64,000 nt of DNA from DATDAH01 sp963792205. GTDB lineage: Bacteria; Actinomycetota; Acidimicrobiia; Acidimicrobiales; DATDAH01. Under the pieces are notes generated by a model. It did not search any database. It saw only the letters and a program-made list of their open reading frames with translations, and had not been told where the DNA came from. Positions 8,083 to 16,429 of this stretch are shown piece after piece; position 1 is the stretch's first letter; each line of letters starts with the position of its first letter. The position numbers were made by a program, and so were the translations under genes. Where the stretch lies: assembly GCA_963792205.1 (NCBI GenBank), contig CAWBVI010000003.1, positions 1 through 64,000 on the forward strand, written 5' to 3'.

Positions 8083-9102
8083 ATGACGGTGATCACCGAC
8101 GAAGCCCGCCCCACGCCCGCCGAAGAGGCGGAGGGCCGGGTGCTCGTGGCCCCTGCCGACCTCCCGGCGGCGATCGGCTGGACTCTGAAGCCCGAGGGGC
8201 TCTGCCAGGACGACGTCTGCGTGCCGGTGCGCGACCAGCAGGCGCTGTTCGCCGACGGGCGCCTGGACCTCGGCCGGGTGGCCGACGCGCTGGACCGGCC
8301 GTTCCTCGCGGCCGACGGGGTCGCGGTCGTGGGAGAACCCCGGACGATCCGCCGCCTGGCCACCGATGGGCTCCAGGCTCCGGGCTTCACGCTCCCCGAT
8401 CTCGACGGTGAGCTGCACCAGCTGGAGGAGTGGCGGGGGCGCAAGAAGCTGCTGGTCGCCTTCGCCAGTTGGTGAGGCTGCCGCTACGACCTGCCCGGGT
8501 GGCAGGCCCTGCAGGACGAGCTCGCCGAGCACGGGTTCGTCGTCATCGCCGTCGCGCTGGACGAGTCGGCGGAGCTCATCCGGGAGTACACGAACGGCAT
8601 CACCTTCCCCGTGCTCCTCGACCGCGAGCACACGCTGAGCGAGACGTACGCCATCACCAACGTGCCCACGGTCGTGTGGATCGACGAGGACGACCACATC
8701 GTCGTCCCGAACACGCCGACGCCGGGAACCGACATGTTCATCGAGTTCTCGGGGGTGTCGGGGGAGCCGGCGAAGGCCGCCATCCGGCGCTGGGTGCGGG
8801 ACGATGAGGTCGATCTGTCACGGGACGAGGCGCGGGCCGCCGTCGACGACCTGAGCCCCGAGCTGGAGGAGGCCCGCCTGCGGTTCCGCATCGGCGCCCA
8901 CCTGGCTCGGGAAGGGGACGAGGAGGGCGCCAAGCGCCAGCTCCTGGCCGCCACCCAACTCGCCCCGGACGACCTGACCATCTGGCGGGCTGCCCTGCCC
9001 CTGATGGGTGGCGACCCCTTCGGCCAGGAGTTCTTCGACAAGTGGCAGGAGTGGCTGGACGGCGGGGCCAAGTTCAACGGCCTCCCGCCACTTCGCGACT
9101 GA
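8083..9102 (+). CDS. Redoxin-domain selenoprotein candidate with in-frame UGA (Sec131)
   Basis: One reading frame runs from ATG 8083 (or GTG 8077) to TGA 9100-9102, interrupted only by TGA 8473-8475. Read through, it gives 339 residues. Residues about 100-230 are a thioredoxin/AhpC-TSA fold: APGFTLPDLDGELHQL, KKLLVAFASW-U-GCRYDLPGWQAL, then a VVIAVALDES strand and the cis-proline segment NVPTVVWID. The UGA falls exactly where homologous redoxins have their active-site Cys, giving a U-G-C motif with Cys133. A SECIS-like hairpin follows (8490-8506). The C-terminal 90 residues are helical and TPR-like. UGA is used as an ordinary stop by many neighbours, so general reassignment is unlikely. The selenocysteine machinery lies outside this window. 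Alternatives are a nonsense mutation or a base-call error. Confidence 0.8.
8490..8506 (+). promoter_or_regulatory. Candidate bacterial SECIS element
   Basis: A perfect 6-bp stem (CCUGCC 8490-8495 pairing with GGCAGG 8501-8506) closes a 5-base loop CGGGU. The loop starts 20 bases after the UGA at 8473-8475. Bacterial SECIS hairpins sit just 3' of the UGA inside the coding region, with a short apical loop carrying a G in its first two positions. This hairpin meets those criteria. It is short, and GC-rich DNA forms such stems by chance, so the support is the combination with the active-site UGA. Confidence 0.55.
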
Positions 9103-9108
9103 CGGCGC

Positions 9109-10383
9109 TCACCCGGGGCTGATGTCGACCTCGAGGTGCTTGATGCCGTGGATGAAGTTGGACCTCAGGCGGTCGGGCTCGCTGACGGCGGCCAGGTCGG
9201 GCGCCCGGGTGAGCAGCTCCTTGTAGAGCACGGTGATCTCCCGTCGGGCCAGGTGGGCACCGAGGCAGAAGTGCGGCCCGGGGCCGCCGAAGCCCACGTG
9301 AGGGTTCGGGTCCCGTGAGATGTCGAACGAGAAGGGATCGGCGAAGACGTCCTCGTCCCGGTTGGCCGAGTTGTAGAAGAGGACGACCTTCTCGCCCTCC
9401 TCGAACTCGCGGTCGCCGAGCTTGGCCCCGTCCTGGGTGACCGTGCGCCGGAAGTGGATCACCGGAGTGGCCCACCGCACGATCTCCTCGACCGCGCTGG
9501 TGGCGCGGCCCTCGATGTCGGCCAGCCACGCCGCCTTCTGGTCGGGGTTCTGGGTGAGGGCGTGCAGCCCGTGCGCGATGGCGTTGCGAGTGGTCTCGTT
9601 GCCGGCGACCACGAGGAGCACGAAGAAGGAGCCGAGCTCGTTGTCGTCCAACTGCTCGCCGTCGATCTCGGAGTTGACCAGGGCCGAAGTCAGGTCGTCG
9701 GTCGGGTGCGCCTTGCGTTCCGCCCCGAGCTCCTGGACGAGTTGGGCGAGCTCGCCGCCGGCCGTGAGCAGCGCGGTCACGACCTGCTCGACATCGGCCA
9801 CGTACTCCGGATCCCCGGCGCCGAGGATGATGTTCGTGCGGTCGAACACGAACTCGTACTGGCTCTCGGGGATGCCCATCATGTCGCAGATGATCGCCAG
9901 CGGCAGGGCCGCGGCGACGTCCGTCACGAAGTCGCACCGACCCTTGTCGAGCAGGCGGTCGACGATCTCCTTGGCCCGGACCTCGACCGAGTCCATGACC
10001 GACTGGAGGTGCTTCGGCGTGAAGCCCCGGGAGACGATGCGCCGCAGCCGGGAGTGGCGGGGGTCGTCCATGTTGATCATGGAGCCGAAGAACTCGAGGA
10101 AGGGCTCGGGCATGTCGCCGATGTTCGAACCCTTCCCGGAGCAGAAGAGCTCCGGGGCCCGGCTGGCCTCGAGCACGTCACGGTGGCGGGAGAGGGCGTA
10201 GTAGCCCGGGCCCGCCGGGAACGGTCCATACCCCCGCTCGGCGTGGAAGCTGATGGGCCGCTCCTGGCGGAGGGTGGCGAAGGCACCCTCTCGCTCCTCC
10301 TCCGGCCGGGCCCAGAACTCCGGGTCGGAGAGGTCGATGTCGTCCACCGCGAGGTCGGACCGAGGCTCGAAGGTCAGCGCCAT
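9109..10383 (-). CDS. Cytochrome P450 (CYP125/CYP142/CYP124-like group)
   Basis: A 424-residue soluble bacterial P450. The I-helix oxygen-activation motif AGNETT, the ExxR pair in EEIVRW, and the heme-ligand loop FGGPGPHFCLG are all present. The stretches DPPRHSRLRR-like (DDPRHSRLRRIVSRGFTPK) and FHGIKHLEV near the C-terminus agree with the CYP125/142/124 clade that hydroxylates steroid side chains or branched lipids. Substrate assignment is inference, supported by the SCP2 thiolase, ChsH-like hydratases and acyl-CoA dehydrogenases downstream. It needs a ferredoxin and reductase encoded elsewhere. Start ATG 10383; it is divergent from the beta-lactamase-fold gene. Confidence 0.9.
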   Translation of the reverse strand: MALTFEPRSDLAVDDIDLSDPEFWARPEEEREGAFATLRQERPISFHAERGYGPFPAGPGYYALSRHRDVLEASRAPELFCSGKGSNIGDMPEPFLEFFGSMINMDDPRHSRLRRIVSRGFTPKHLQSVMDSVEVRAKEIVDRLLDKGRCDFVTDVAAALPLAIICDMMGIPESQYEFVFDRTNIILGAGDPEYVADVEQVVTALLTAGGELAQLVQELGAERKAHPTDDLTSALVNSEIDGEQLDDNELGSFFVLLVVAGNETTRNAIAHGLHALTQNPDQKAAWLADIEGRATSAVEEIVRWATPVIHFRRTVTQDGAKLGDREFEEGEKVVLFYNSANRDEDVFADPFSFDISRDPNPHVGFGGPGPHFCLGAHLARREITVLYKELLTRAPDLAAVSEPDRLRSNFIHGIKHLEVDISPG

Positions 10384-10432
10384 GCCGCGTTCTTACCATC
10401 CGCCGGACATGGGTCCCCTACGGTGCCCGCCG

Positions 10433-11620
10433 ATGGACCTCGACCCGGACCGTCTCGGCCCTGTCACCGAGGTGACCCATCGGTACGTGGACGAGGGACG
10501 CTTCCCGTGCGCGGTCGTGGCCGTGCTGCACCGGGGCGAGGAGGTGCTGCGCGACGCCTACGGATGGGCCGACGTCGCCGAGCAGCGCCCGATCACCGAC
10601 GACGCCATCTTCCGCATCTTCTCGATGACCAAGCCGCTCACCAGCCTGGGCCTGCTCCAGCTCTACGAGCAGGGCCGGGTGCTGCTGGAGGACCCCGTCG
10701 GTCGCTACCTGCCCGAGTTGGGCTCGCTCACGGTGTGGCAGGGCGAGGGGGTCGAACCCGTGCCCGCCGACGGCCCGGTCAGGGTGAAGCACCTGCTCAC
10801 CCACACCGCCGGTTTCACCGCCGGCTTCCAGTACGCCTCCCCCGTCGGTGCGCTCTACCGGGAGGCGGGCCTGGGCGATCTGCGGCCGCCGAAGCACGAC
10901 CTGGCCTCGGCCATGGAGGTCCTGGGCGGCCTGCCGCTGGTCGACCAACCCGGGGCCGGCTTCCACTACGGGATGTCGACCGACGTCGTCGGCCGGCTGG
11001 TCGAGGTCATCAGCGGCCAGGACCTCGACGCCTACCTGGCCGAGCACGTCTTCGAGCCCCTGGGGATGGTCGACACCGGCTTCTGGCTGCCCGAGGACCA
11101 GCTCGGGCGGCTCCCGGCGAACTACTTCAAGACGCCCTCCGACCCGATGCTGCGGGTCGACCCGCCCGACCCGGCCCGCCACTGCCGACGGCCGCAGTTC
11201 CTGGCGGGGGGAGGGGGGCTGGTGTCGACCCTCGACGACTACCTGCGCTTCTGCCGCGCCCTGTTGGGGGGCGGCGTGCTGGACGGCGCCCGGGTCCTCG
11301 GACGCAAGACGCTCGAGTACGCCACGCTCAACCACCTCCCGGACGGGAACCTGCTGAACGAGCTGGGCATGGACACCTTCAGCGAGGTGGTCACCGAGGG
11401 CATGGGCTTCGGCCTGATCGGCTCGGTCCTCGTCGACCCCGCGCGGGCCGGGGCGATCGGCTCGGTGGGCGAGTACGGCTGGGGCGGCGCCGCCAGCACG
11501 GTCTTCTGGATCGATCCGGTCGAGGACCTGGCGGTGGTCTTCCTCACCCAACTGGTCCCGTCGGACGCCTACCCCATCCGCCGCCAGCTCCGGTCCACCG
11601 TGTACTCGGCATTGGTGTAG
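10433..11620 (+). CDS. Serine hydrolase, class C beta-lactamase fold (esterase/EstB type)
   Basis: A 395-residue protein of the beta-lactamase/penicillin-binding-like family. The nucleophile motif SMTK at residues 64-67 (SxxK) sits after AIFRIF. The helix KHLLTHTAGFT and the motif around YGMSTD (the second-motif Tyr) are in their usual places, as is a C-terminal GWGGAAST strand in place of KTG. There is no signal peptide, which favours an intracellular esterase over an antibiotic-degrading lactamase. The start is ATG 10433; an upstream ATG at 10409 would add eight residues. It is divergently oriented from the P450 gene with about 50 bases between. Confidence 0.87.
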   Translation: MDLDPDRLGPVTEVTHRYVDEGRFPCAVVAVLHRGEEVLRDAYGWADVAEQRPITDDAIFRIFSMTKPLTSLGLLQLYEQGRVLLEDPVGRYLPELGSLTVWQGEGVEPVPADGPVRVKHLLTHTAGFTAGFQYASPVGALYREAGLGDLRPPKHDLASAMEVLGGLPLVDQPGAGFHYGMSTDVVGRLVEVISGQDLDAYLAEHVFEPLGMVDTGFWLPEDQLGRLPANYFKTPSDPMLRVDPPDPARHCRRPQFLAGGGGLVSTLDDYLRFCRALLGGGVLDGARVLGRKTLEYATLNHLPDGNLLNELGMDTFSEVVTEGMGFGLIGSVLVDPARAGAIGSVGEYGWGGAASTVFWIDPVEDLAVVFLTQLVPSDAYPIRRQLRSTVYSALV

Positions 11621-11706
11621 TCGGTCGGCAACCAGAGGTTGCCGACCGAGCTGGCCGAGCGGCTGACGCCGCGCTGCCTCCCGCTCCCCCCAAAGGGGAA
11701 CCTGCC

Positions 11707-13272
11707 GTGCTCGAGGAACGTGGAAGTGCCGTGATCGACGAGGTCGACGTGCGTCGGCGCGCCCTGTTGGCCGGCGGGCTGAGCGCGGCGTTCGCCTTGG
11801 CGCTCACCGAGCTGGCGGCCGGGCTGTCGTCGGAGGTCCCCTCCCCGGTGGCCGCGGTCGGCGACGTCTTCATCGACGGTCTGCCGGGGTTCATGGTCCG
11901 GGCCGGCATCGACCAGCTGGGGACCTCGGACAAGCCCTTCCTGGTCACGATGATCGTGATCGTCTCCCTCCTCCTCGGGGCCTGGCTCGGGCGGGCGACG
12001 CTCCGGCGGCGGTGGGTGGGCCCGTTGGGGTTCGGCCTGGCCGGCCTCTTCGGGGCCTGGGCGACGGCACGGGATCCCCAGTCGTCGGCAGTCGTGTCCA
12101 TCCTGGCCACAATCGGGCCCGCGGCGGCAGGAGCGGCCGTCCTGCTGAAGCTGGTCGACCTCGCCGCGGCCACTCGTCGCACCGGCACGACCGCCACCGC
12201 CGGCGGTGCCGCGAGCAGCGACGCTCGCCGCCGGTTCCTGCTCGGCGCGGCCGGCGCGGCGGCCGCCGCCTTCCTCGGGACGGTCGTCGGGCGGCGCCTG
12301 GCCGGCCGGCACTCGGTCGAGCCCGAGCGCTCGGCGCTCACCCTGCCCGACGTCGAGCCCGCCGCCAGCGTGGAGAACCTCGGCGCAGACGGGCTCGCCA
12401 GCTACATCACGCCGAACGCGGACTTCTACCGCATCGACACCGCCCTCACCGTGCCGCAGGTCGCCCCCGACGACTGGACGCTGCGCATCACCGGGATGGT
12501 CGACCAGGAGCTGGAGCTGACCTTCGACGACCTCCTGGCCCGGGCCCAGCTGGAGGAGATCATCACGCTGGCGTGCGTGTCCAACGAGGTGGGCGGCGAC
12601 CTGGTCGGCAACGCCCGCTGGCAGGGCGTGCTGCTGGCCGACGTGCTCGAGGAAGCCGGACCGGTGGACGGGGCGGAGCAGGTGGTGGGCCTGTCGATCG
12701 ACGGCTTCACGGCCGGGTTCCCCCTCGAGCTGGCGATGGACGGGCGGCCGGCACTGGTCGCCTTCGGCATGAACGGCGAGCCCCTGCCGGTGGTCCACGG
12801 CTTCCCGGCCCGGCTCGTGGTGCCCGGCCTCTACGGCTATGTGTCCGCCACCAAGTGGCTGAGCGAGATCCGGCTCACGACGTGGGACGGCTTCGACGGC
12901 TACTGGATCCCCCGGGGGTGGTCGAAGGAGGGCCCGGTCAAGACCCAGAGCCGCATCGACGTGCCCGGGGGCGGGGCCTCGCTGAGCGCAGGACGGAACG
13001 CCATCGCCGGGGTGGCCTGGGCGCCGACCCGGGGCATCGAGCGGGTCGAGGTCCAGGTGGACGACGACGACTGGCAGGAGGCCCGCCTCGGCGACGAGAC
13101 CACGGACCTGACGTGGCGCCAGTGGGTGGTCGAGTGGGACGCCCCGACGGGTGAGCACCAGATCCGGGTCCGGGCCACCGATGGCACCGGCGAGACCCAG
13201 ACCGACGACATCGCCCCACCGGCCCCCAGTGGCGCCACCGGCTGGCACACCATCTCCGTGGTCGTCGACTGA
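11707..13272 (+). CDS. Membrane-anchored sulfite-oxidase-type molybdopterin oxidoreductase
   Basis: A 521-residue protein. Residues 1-175 contain four to five hydrophobic helices (VRRRALLAGGLSAAFALALTEL, then PFLVTMIVIVSLLLGAWLG and more). A second hydrophobic stretch, preceded by SSDARRRFLLGAAG, could place the C-terminal domain outside the cytoplasm. Residues about 235-430 are the sulfite-oxidase Moco domain, with the molybdenum-ligand Cys in TLACVSNEVGGDLV and the RLVVPGLYGYVSATKWL segment. Residues 430-521 are the Ig-like dimerisation domain. The substrate may be sulfite or another oxyanion or organic oxide. The start is GTG 11707, with AAAGGGG 8 bases upstream. A cupin gene follows on the same strand. 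Confidence 0.85.
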   Translation: MLEERGSAVIDEVDVRRRALLAGGLSAAFALALTELAAGLSSEVPSPVAAVGDVFIDGLPGFMVRAGIDQLGTSDKPFLVTMIVIVSLLLGAWLGRATLRRRWVGPLGFGLAGLFGAWATARDPQSSAVVSILATIGPAAAGAAVLLKLVDLAAATRRTGTTATAGGAASSDARRRFLLGAAGAAAAAFLGTVVGRRLAGRHSVEPERSALTLPDVEPAASVENLGADGLASYITPNADFYRIDTALTVPQVAPDDWTLRITGMVDQELELTFDDLLARAQLEEIITLACVSNEVGGDLVGNARWQGVLLADVLEEAGPVDGAEQVVGLSIDGFTAGFPLELAMDGRPALVAFGMNGEPLPVVHGFPARLVVPGLYGYVSATKWLSEIRLTTWDGFDGYWIPRGWSKEGPVKTQSRIDVPGGGASLSAGRNAIAGVAWAPTRGIERVEVQVDDDDWQEARLGDETTDLTWRQWVVEWDAPTGEHQIRVRATDGTGETQTDDIAPPAPSGATGWHTISVVVD

Positions 13273-13276
13273 CCCC

Positions 13277-13334
13277 CTCGTTCTGGCGCCCGATTGAGGC
13301 GGTCATCGCGCGGGAAATCAGGCGCCAGAACGAG
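13277..13334. repeat. 58-bp palindromic element (14-bp perfect arms, 30-base loop)
   Basis: CTCGTTCTGGCGCC (13277-13290) is repeated as its exact complement at 13321-13334. It fills the gap between the molybdenum enzyme stop (13272) and the cupin start (13346). The GTTCTGG/CCAGAAC ends are also the outer bases of the 49-nt repeats at 51166 and 57586, although the interiors differ. It could be a terminator, an operator for the cupin gene, or a member of the same repeat superfamily. Confidence 0.6.
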
Positions 13335-13345
13335 ATGATGGGGCC

Positions 13346-13783
13346 GTGGACATCGAGCTGACCGGTCCCGCCATCGTCCACTCGGCCGATGCCGAGGTGC
13401 TGCAGAGCCCGACCGACCTGATCCGGCTGCTCGTGACCGGCCACGGCGACGTGCAGGTGGCCGACATCACCAGCACCGACCGGGTCGGCCCGCCGGTGCA
13501 CACCCAGGAGTGGCACGAGGTCCAGTACGTCGTCGACGGCGAGGCCGAGTTCTGGCTCGACGGCGAGTGGCACCGGCTCGGGCCGGGCAGCGTGCAGGTC
13601 CTCCCGGCTGGCGTGCCCCACACCGTCCGCATCCCCGAGGGCGAGGCCCGCATCCTGCAGGTGACGATGGGCGCCCCGTTCGACGCCTTCATCCGCGACA
13701 TGGTCGCCCTCGACAACGACCCGTCCTCGGTCCCGGCCGCCAAGGGCGAAGCCGCCGCCCGCCACGGCGTCCGCGCCGTCTGA
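13346..13783 (+). CDS. Cupin-domain protein
   Basis: A 145-residue single-domain cupin. Motif 1 is in VHTQEWHEVQYVVDGEAEFWL, with two His and a Glu positioned to bind a metal. Motif 2 is in LGPGSVQVLPAGVPHTVRIP, with a further His. It could be a metal-dependent enzyme or a small-molecule sensor; the sequence does not decide. The start is GTG 13346. The large palindrome at 13277-13334 ends 11 bases before the start codon and would overlap any promoter or ribosome-binding region. It converges on the thiolase gene with a 9-base gap. Confidence 0.85.
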   Translation: MDIELTGPAIVHSADAEVLQSPTDLIRLLVTGHGDVQVADITSTDRVGPPVHTQEWHEVQYVVDGEAEFWLDGEWHRLGPGSVQVLPAGVPHTVRIPEGEARILQVTMGAPFDAFIRDMVALDNDPSSVPAAKGEAAARHGVRAV

Positions 13784-13792
13784 CCCGCTCGT

Positions 13793-14989
13793 TCAGCCGA
13801 GCTCGGTGCCCAGGACGGAGACGAAGGAGAGCATCTCGCCGGGGTAGCCGCCGAGGTTGTGGACCAGGCCGAGCTTGCGGTCGGCGGTCTTGATGCGCCG
13901 CTCCTCGGGCGCCTCACCCCGGAGCTGGAGCCAGTTCTCGAAGTGCATGCGCAGGCCGGAGGCACCCACGGGGTGGCCGAACGACTTGAGCCCGCCATCG
14001 GGGTTCACCGGCAGGTCGCCGTCGAGGTCGAAGGTCCCGGCCAGGACCTCCTTCCACGCCATCCCGCGCTCGGCGAAGCCGAGGTCCTCCATGAGGACCA
14101 GCTCGGTCGGCGTGAAGCAGTCGTGGACCTCGGCCATGGCCAGCTGCGACCGGGGGTCGGTGATCCCGGCCTGGGCGTAGGCGTCCGCCGCGGCCCGAGC
14201 GACCTCGGGGAAGTGCGTGTAGTCGTAGGCGGGGTCGAGGTTGCCGGCCTTGGTGCCGGCGACGAAGCCCAGCCCCTTCACGTAGAGCGGCTTGTCGGTG
14301 TACTTGTGGGCGTCCTCGGCCCGGCAGACGATGGCGGCGGCCGAACCGTCGGCCACGCCGCTGCAGTCGAAGACCGACAGCTGCCCGGCCACCGCGGGCA
14401 TGGCGCAGATGGCCTCGGCACTGGTCTCCCGGCGGAACTGGGCCCGCTCGTTGCGGGCGCCGTTGTAGTGGTTCTTCTCGGCGATCCGGGCCACGACCAT
14501 GCGCAGCTCGTCGGGGTCGACGCCGTAGCGCTTGGCGTACGCGGGCAGGATCATGGCGTACATGGCCGCCGCGGTCAGCGTGCGCCCGGTGCCGTCGGTG
14601 GGGATCTTGGCCGCGCCGCTCAGGCCCTGGTAGCCGCCGTCCTTCACCTTCTCGACCCCGACGGCCATGGCCACGTCGTAGGCCCCGGCGGCCACGGCGT
14701 AGCAGGCCTGGCGCAAGGCCTCGGAGCCGGTGGCGCAGAAGTTCTGCACGAGGGTGACGGGCTTGTCGACCAGCTTGAGCGGGCCGGCCAGGTCCATGCC
14801 CGACGTGCCGGACATGGCCGTGCCCAGCCAGTAGGCGTCGACGTCGTCGGGCTTCAGCCCCGCGGACGCGTACGCCTCGTTGGACGACTCGATGAGCAGG
14901 TCGTCGGTCCCGGTGTCCCAGCGCTCGCCGAAGCGGGTGCAGCCCATCCCGATGATGGCCACCTGGTCCTTGATGCCGTGCGAACCCAT
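13793..14989 (-). CDS. SCP2-type thiolase / lipid-transfer-protein family (Ltp-like)
   Basis: A 398-residue thiolase-superfamily protein of the non-specific lipid-transfer (SCP-x) group. The nucleophilic Cys85 lies in QNFCATGSEALR. The His of EVHDCFTPTE and the SFGHPVGASG loop complete the active-site set. Members cleave 3-ketoacyl-CoA thioesters or act as retro-aldolases (for example Ltp2 in steroid side-chain removal), often needing a DUF35/OB-fold partner. Such a partner domain is encoded directly upstream on the same strand, 4 bases away, supporting a joint complex. Start ATG 14989. Confidence 0.9.
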   Translation of the reverse strand: MGSHGIKDQVAIIGMGCTRFGERWDTGTDDLLIESSNEAYASAGLKPDDVDAYWLGTAMSGTSGMDLAGPLKLVDKPVTLVQNFCATGSEALRQACYAVAAGAYDVAMAVGVEKVKDGGYQGLSGAAKIPTDGTGRTLTAAAMYAMILPAYAKRYGVDPDELRMVVARIAEKNHYNGARNERAQFRRETSAEAICAMPAVAGQLSVFDCSGVADGSAAAIVCRAEDAHKYTDKPLYVKGLGFVAGTKAGNLDPAYDYTHFPEVARAAADAYAQAGITDPRSQLAMAEVHDCFTPTELVLMEDLGFAERGMAWKEVLAGTFDLDGDLPVNPDGGLKSFGHPVGASGLRMHFENWLQLRGEAPEERRIKTADRKLGLVHNLGGYPGEMLSFVSVLGTELG

Positions 14990-14993
14990 CTCG

Positions 14994-16391
14994 TCAGCCC
15001 TCCTTGGGAAGGAGCCGGGCCTTCCAGAAGTAGTTGTGGATGCCGTCCTGGGTGCCCAGGAGACGGAACGTCATCTCCACCCGGTCGCCGATGCGCACGG
15101 CGTCGGCGGTGGTGTCGGTCAGCTCGCACGGGAAGCGCCCGCCCCCGTCGAAGTCGAGGATGGCGAACACGATCGGCGGGCTGGGCGAGTAGGCCATCCG
15201 GTCGACGGTGAAGGTGGCGATGGTCGCCTCCACGTCGGCCATCGGCGCGGGGTCCATGTCGTCCTGGTGCTGGTTGGTGAACGACACCCGGGCCGGCGGC
15301 AGGTGCAGGGCGCCCGACTCCCGGTCCCGCGAGCCCTCGAAGGCGAACTTCCAGTCCTTGCTGCGGTGGGCGACGGCGCTCGACGCCCGACCGGGCTCGG
15401 GCCGATTGGGCGGCTCGAGGTCCAGCTCGCCCCGCCAAGCCAGGAAGGTGGCGTAGGGCAGGTCGGCGGCCCCGGCGACCTGGTCGGCCACGGGACGAGT
15501 GGCCGACCCGGTCACGGCGTCGGTGGCCCGGAAGAGGAGGACGTCGGCCCCGTCGACCAGCGAGACCAGGGCGAGCACCTCGCCCGGCGAGGCCGACTCG
15601 ACCATGGCCGCCAGCAGCGACGCCGGCGTGGGCGGTGGCGGTGTTGCCCACCGTGGCGCTCAGGTCGTCGACCACCTCGGCCACCCCGAGCGCGTTGGCC
15701 ATCCGGCCTGCGGCCCGGCCGTTCTGGCTGTGGATGGCCACCTTCGTCACGTCGCCGGCGGCGAGCGAGGCCGCCTTGAGCGCCTCATCCCAGGCCTGGC
15801 GACCGAGGTCCGGGTAGACCGACTCGCCGAAGCGGTCCTCCCAGGTCCGGGTGTGCCGGTCGCCGGGCCGGCGCCAACGCTCCACGAACTCGTCGGTGAC
15901 CGAGGCGCCGCCGAGGTACTCGGCGACGACCTCCGCCTTCGCCCACGAGCAGCGGCGGCCGCGCCGTCGCCGCCCGCGGACTCCTCGGCACTGGACGGAC
16001 GACCGGATCGCAGGTCGGCGGTGACGACCAGCGTCGTGCCCGATGACTCGAGCGCACTGCGGAGGGCCCCGATGCCGGAGCGGATGGCCCCGCCGGCGTC
16101 CATGGCCAGCGCCGACGAGTCGAGCCGCAGCGCGGCGTGGACGGCGGTGGCGTTCGTCTTGTCGAGGTACGCGGGGGCGGAGGTGGCGAACCAGAGGCGG
16201 TCGGGGCGCACGTCGCCGGCGGAGCGCAGGGCCAGACGCCCGGCTTCGACCCCCATGGTCGTGGTGTCCTCGTCGTAGGAGGCCACCGAGCGGGTGCCCT
16301 TGCCCCCGCCCTTGCCCAGCACGCCCCGGATGTCGGCCCGCTGGAGCCGGTGATGGGGCACGTACCCGGCCACGCTGATCAGTCCTCGCAT
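14994..16391 (-). pseudogene. HMG-CoA-synthase-like domain fused to a DUF35 OB-fold domain; broken by several frame changes
   Basis: Read from ATG 16391, the protein starts as a thiolase-fold synthase (MRGLISVAGYVPHHRL, then SYDEDTTTMGVEAGRLAL and SGTTLVVTADLRSG), typical of HMG-CoA synthase/KAS III relatives. The continuation is in other frames: WAKAEVVAEYLGGASVTDEF to NGRAAGRMANALGV, then from about 15618 to the stop at 14994 an OB-fold module (WRGELDLEPPNRPEP, ALHLPPARVSF, GDRVEMTFRLL). At least two, probably three, single-base changes are needed (two near 15930-15990, one near 15618). The DUF35 zinc-ribbon Cys residues are absent (SRDRESG where CxxC is usual). Conserved sequence on both sides of each break suggests recent loss or read errors. 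It is the likely partner of the adjacent thiolase. Confidence 0.72.
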
Positions 16392-16429
16392 TGGCGGGCA
16401 GGGTACTTGCCACCCCTACCCTCCCCCAG

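Noticed and set aside
9454..10432. Very long open frame antisense to the P450 gene
   Set aside because: It is the reverse-strand shadow of a clear P450, with Arg/Gly-rich translation and no family motif. The real gene in this frame begins at 11707.
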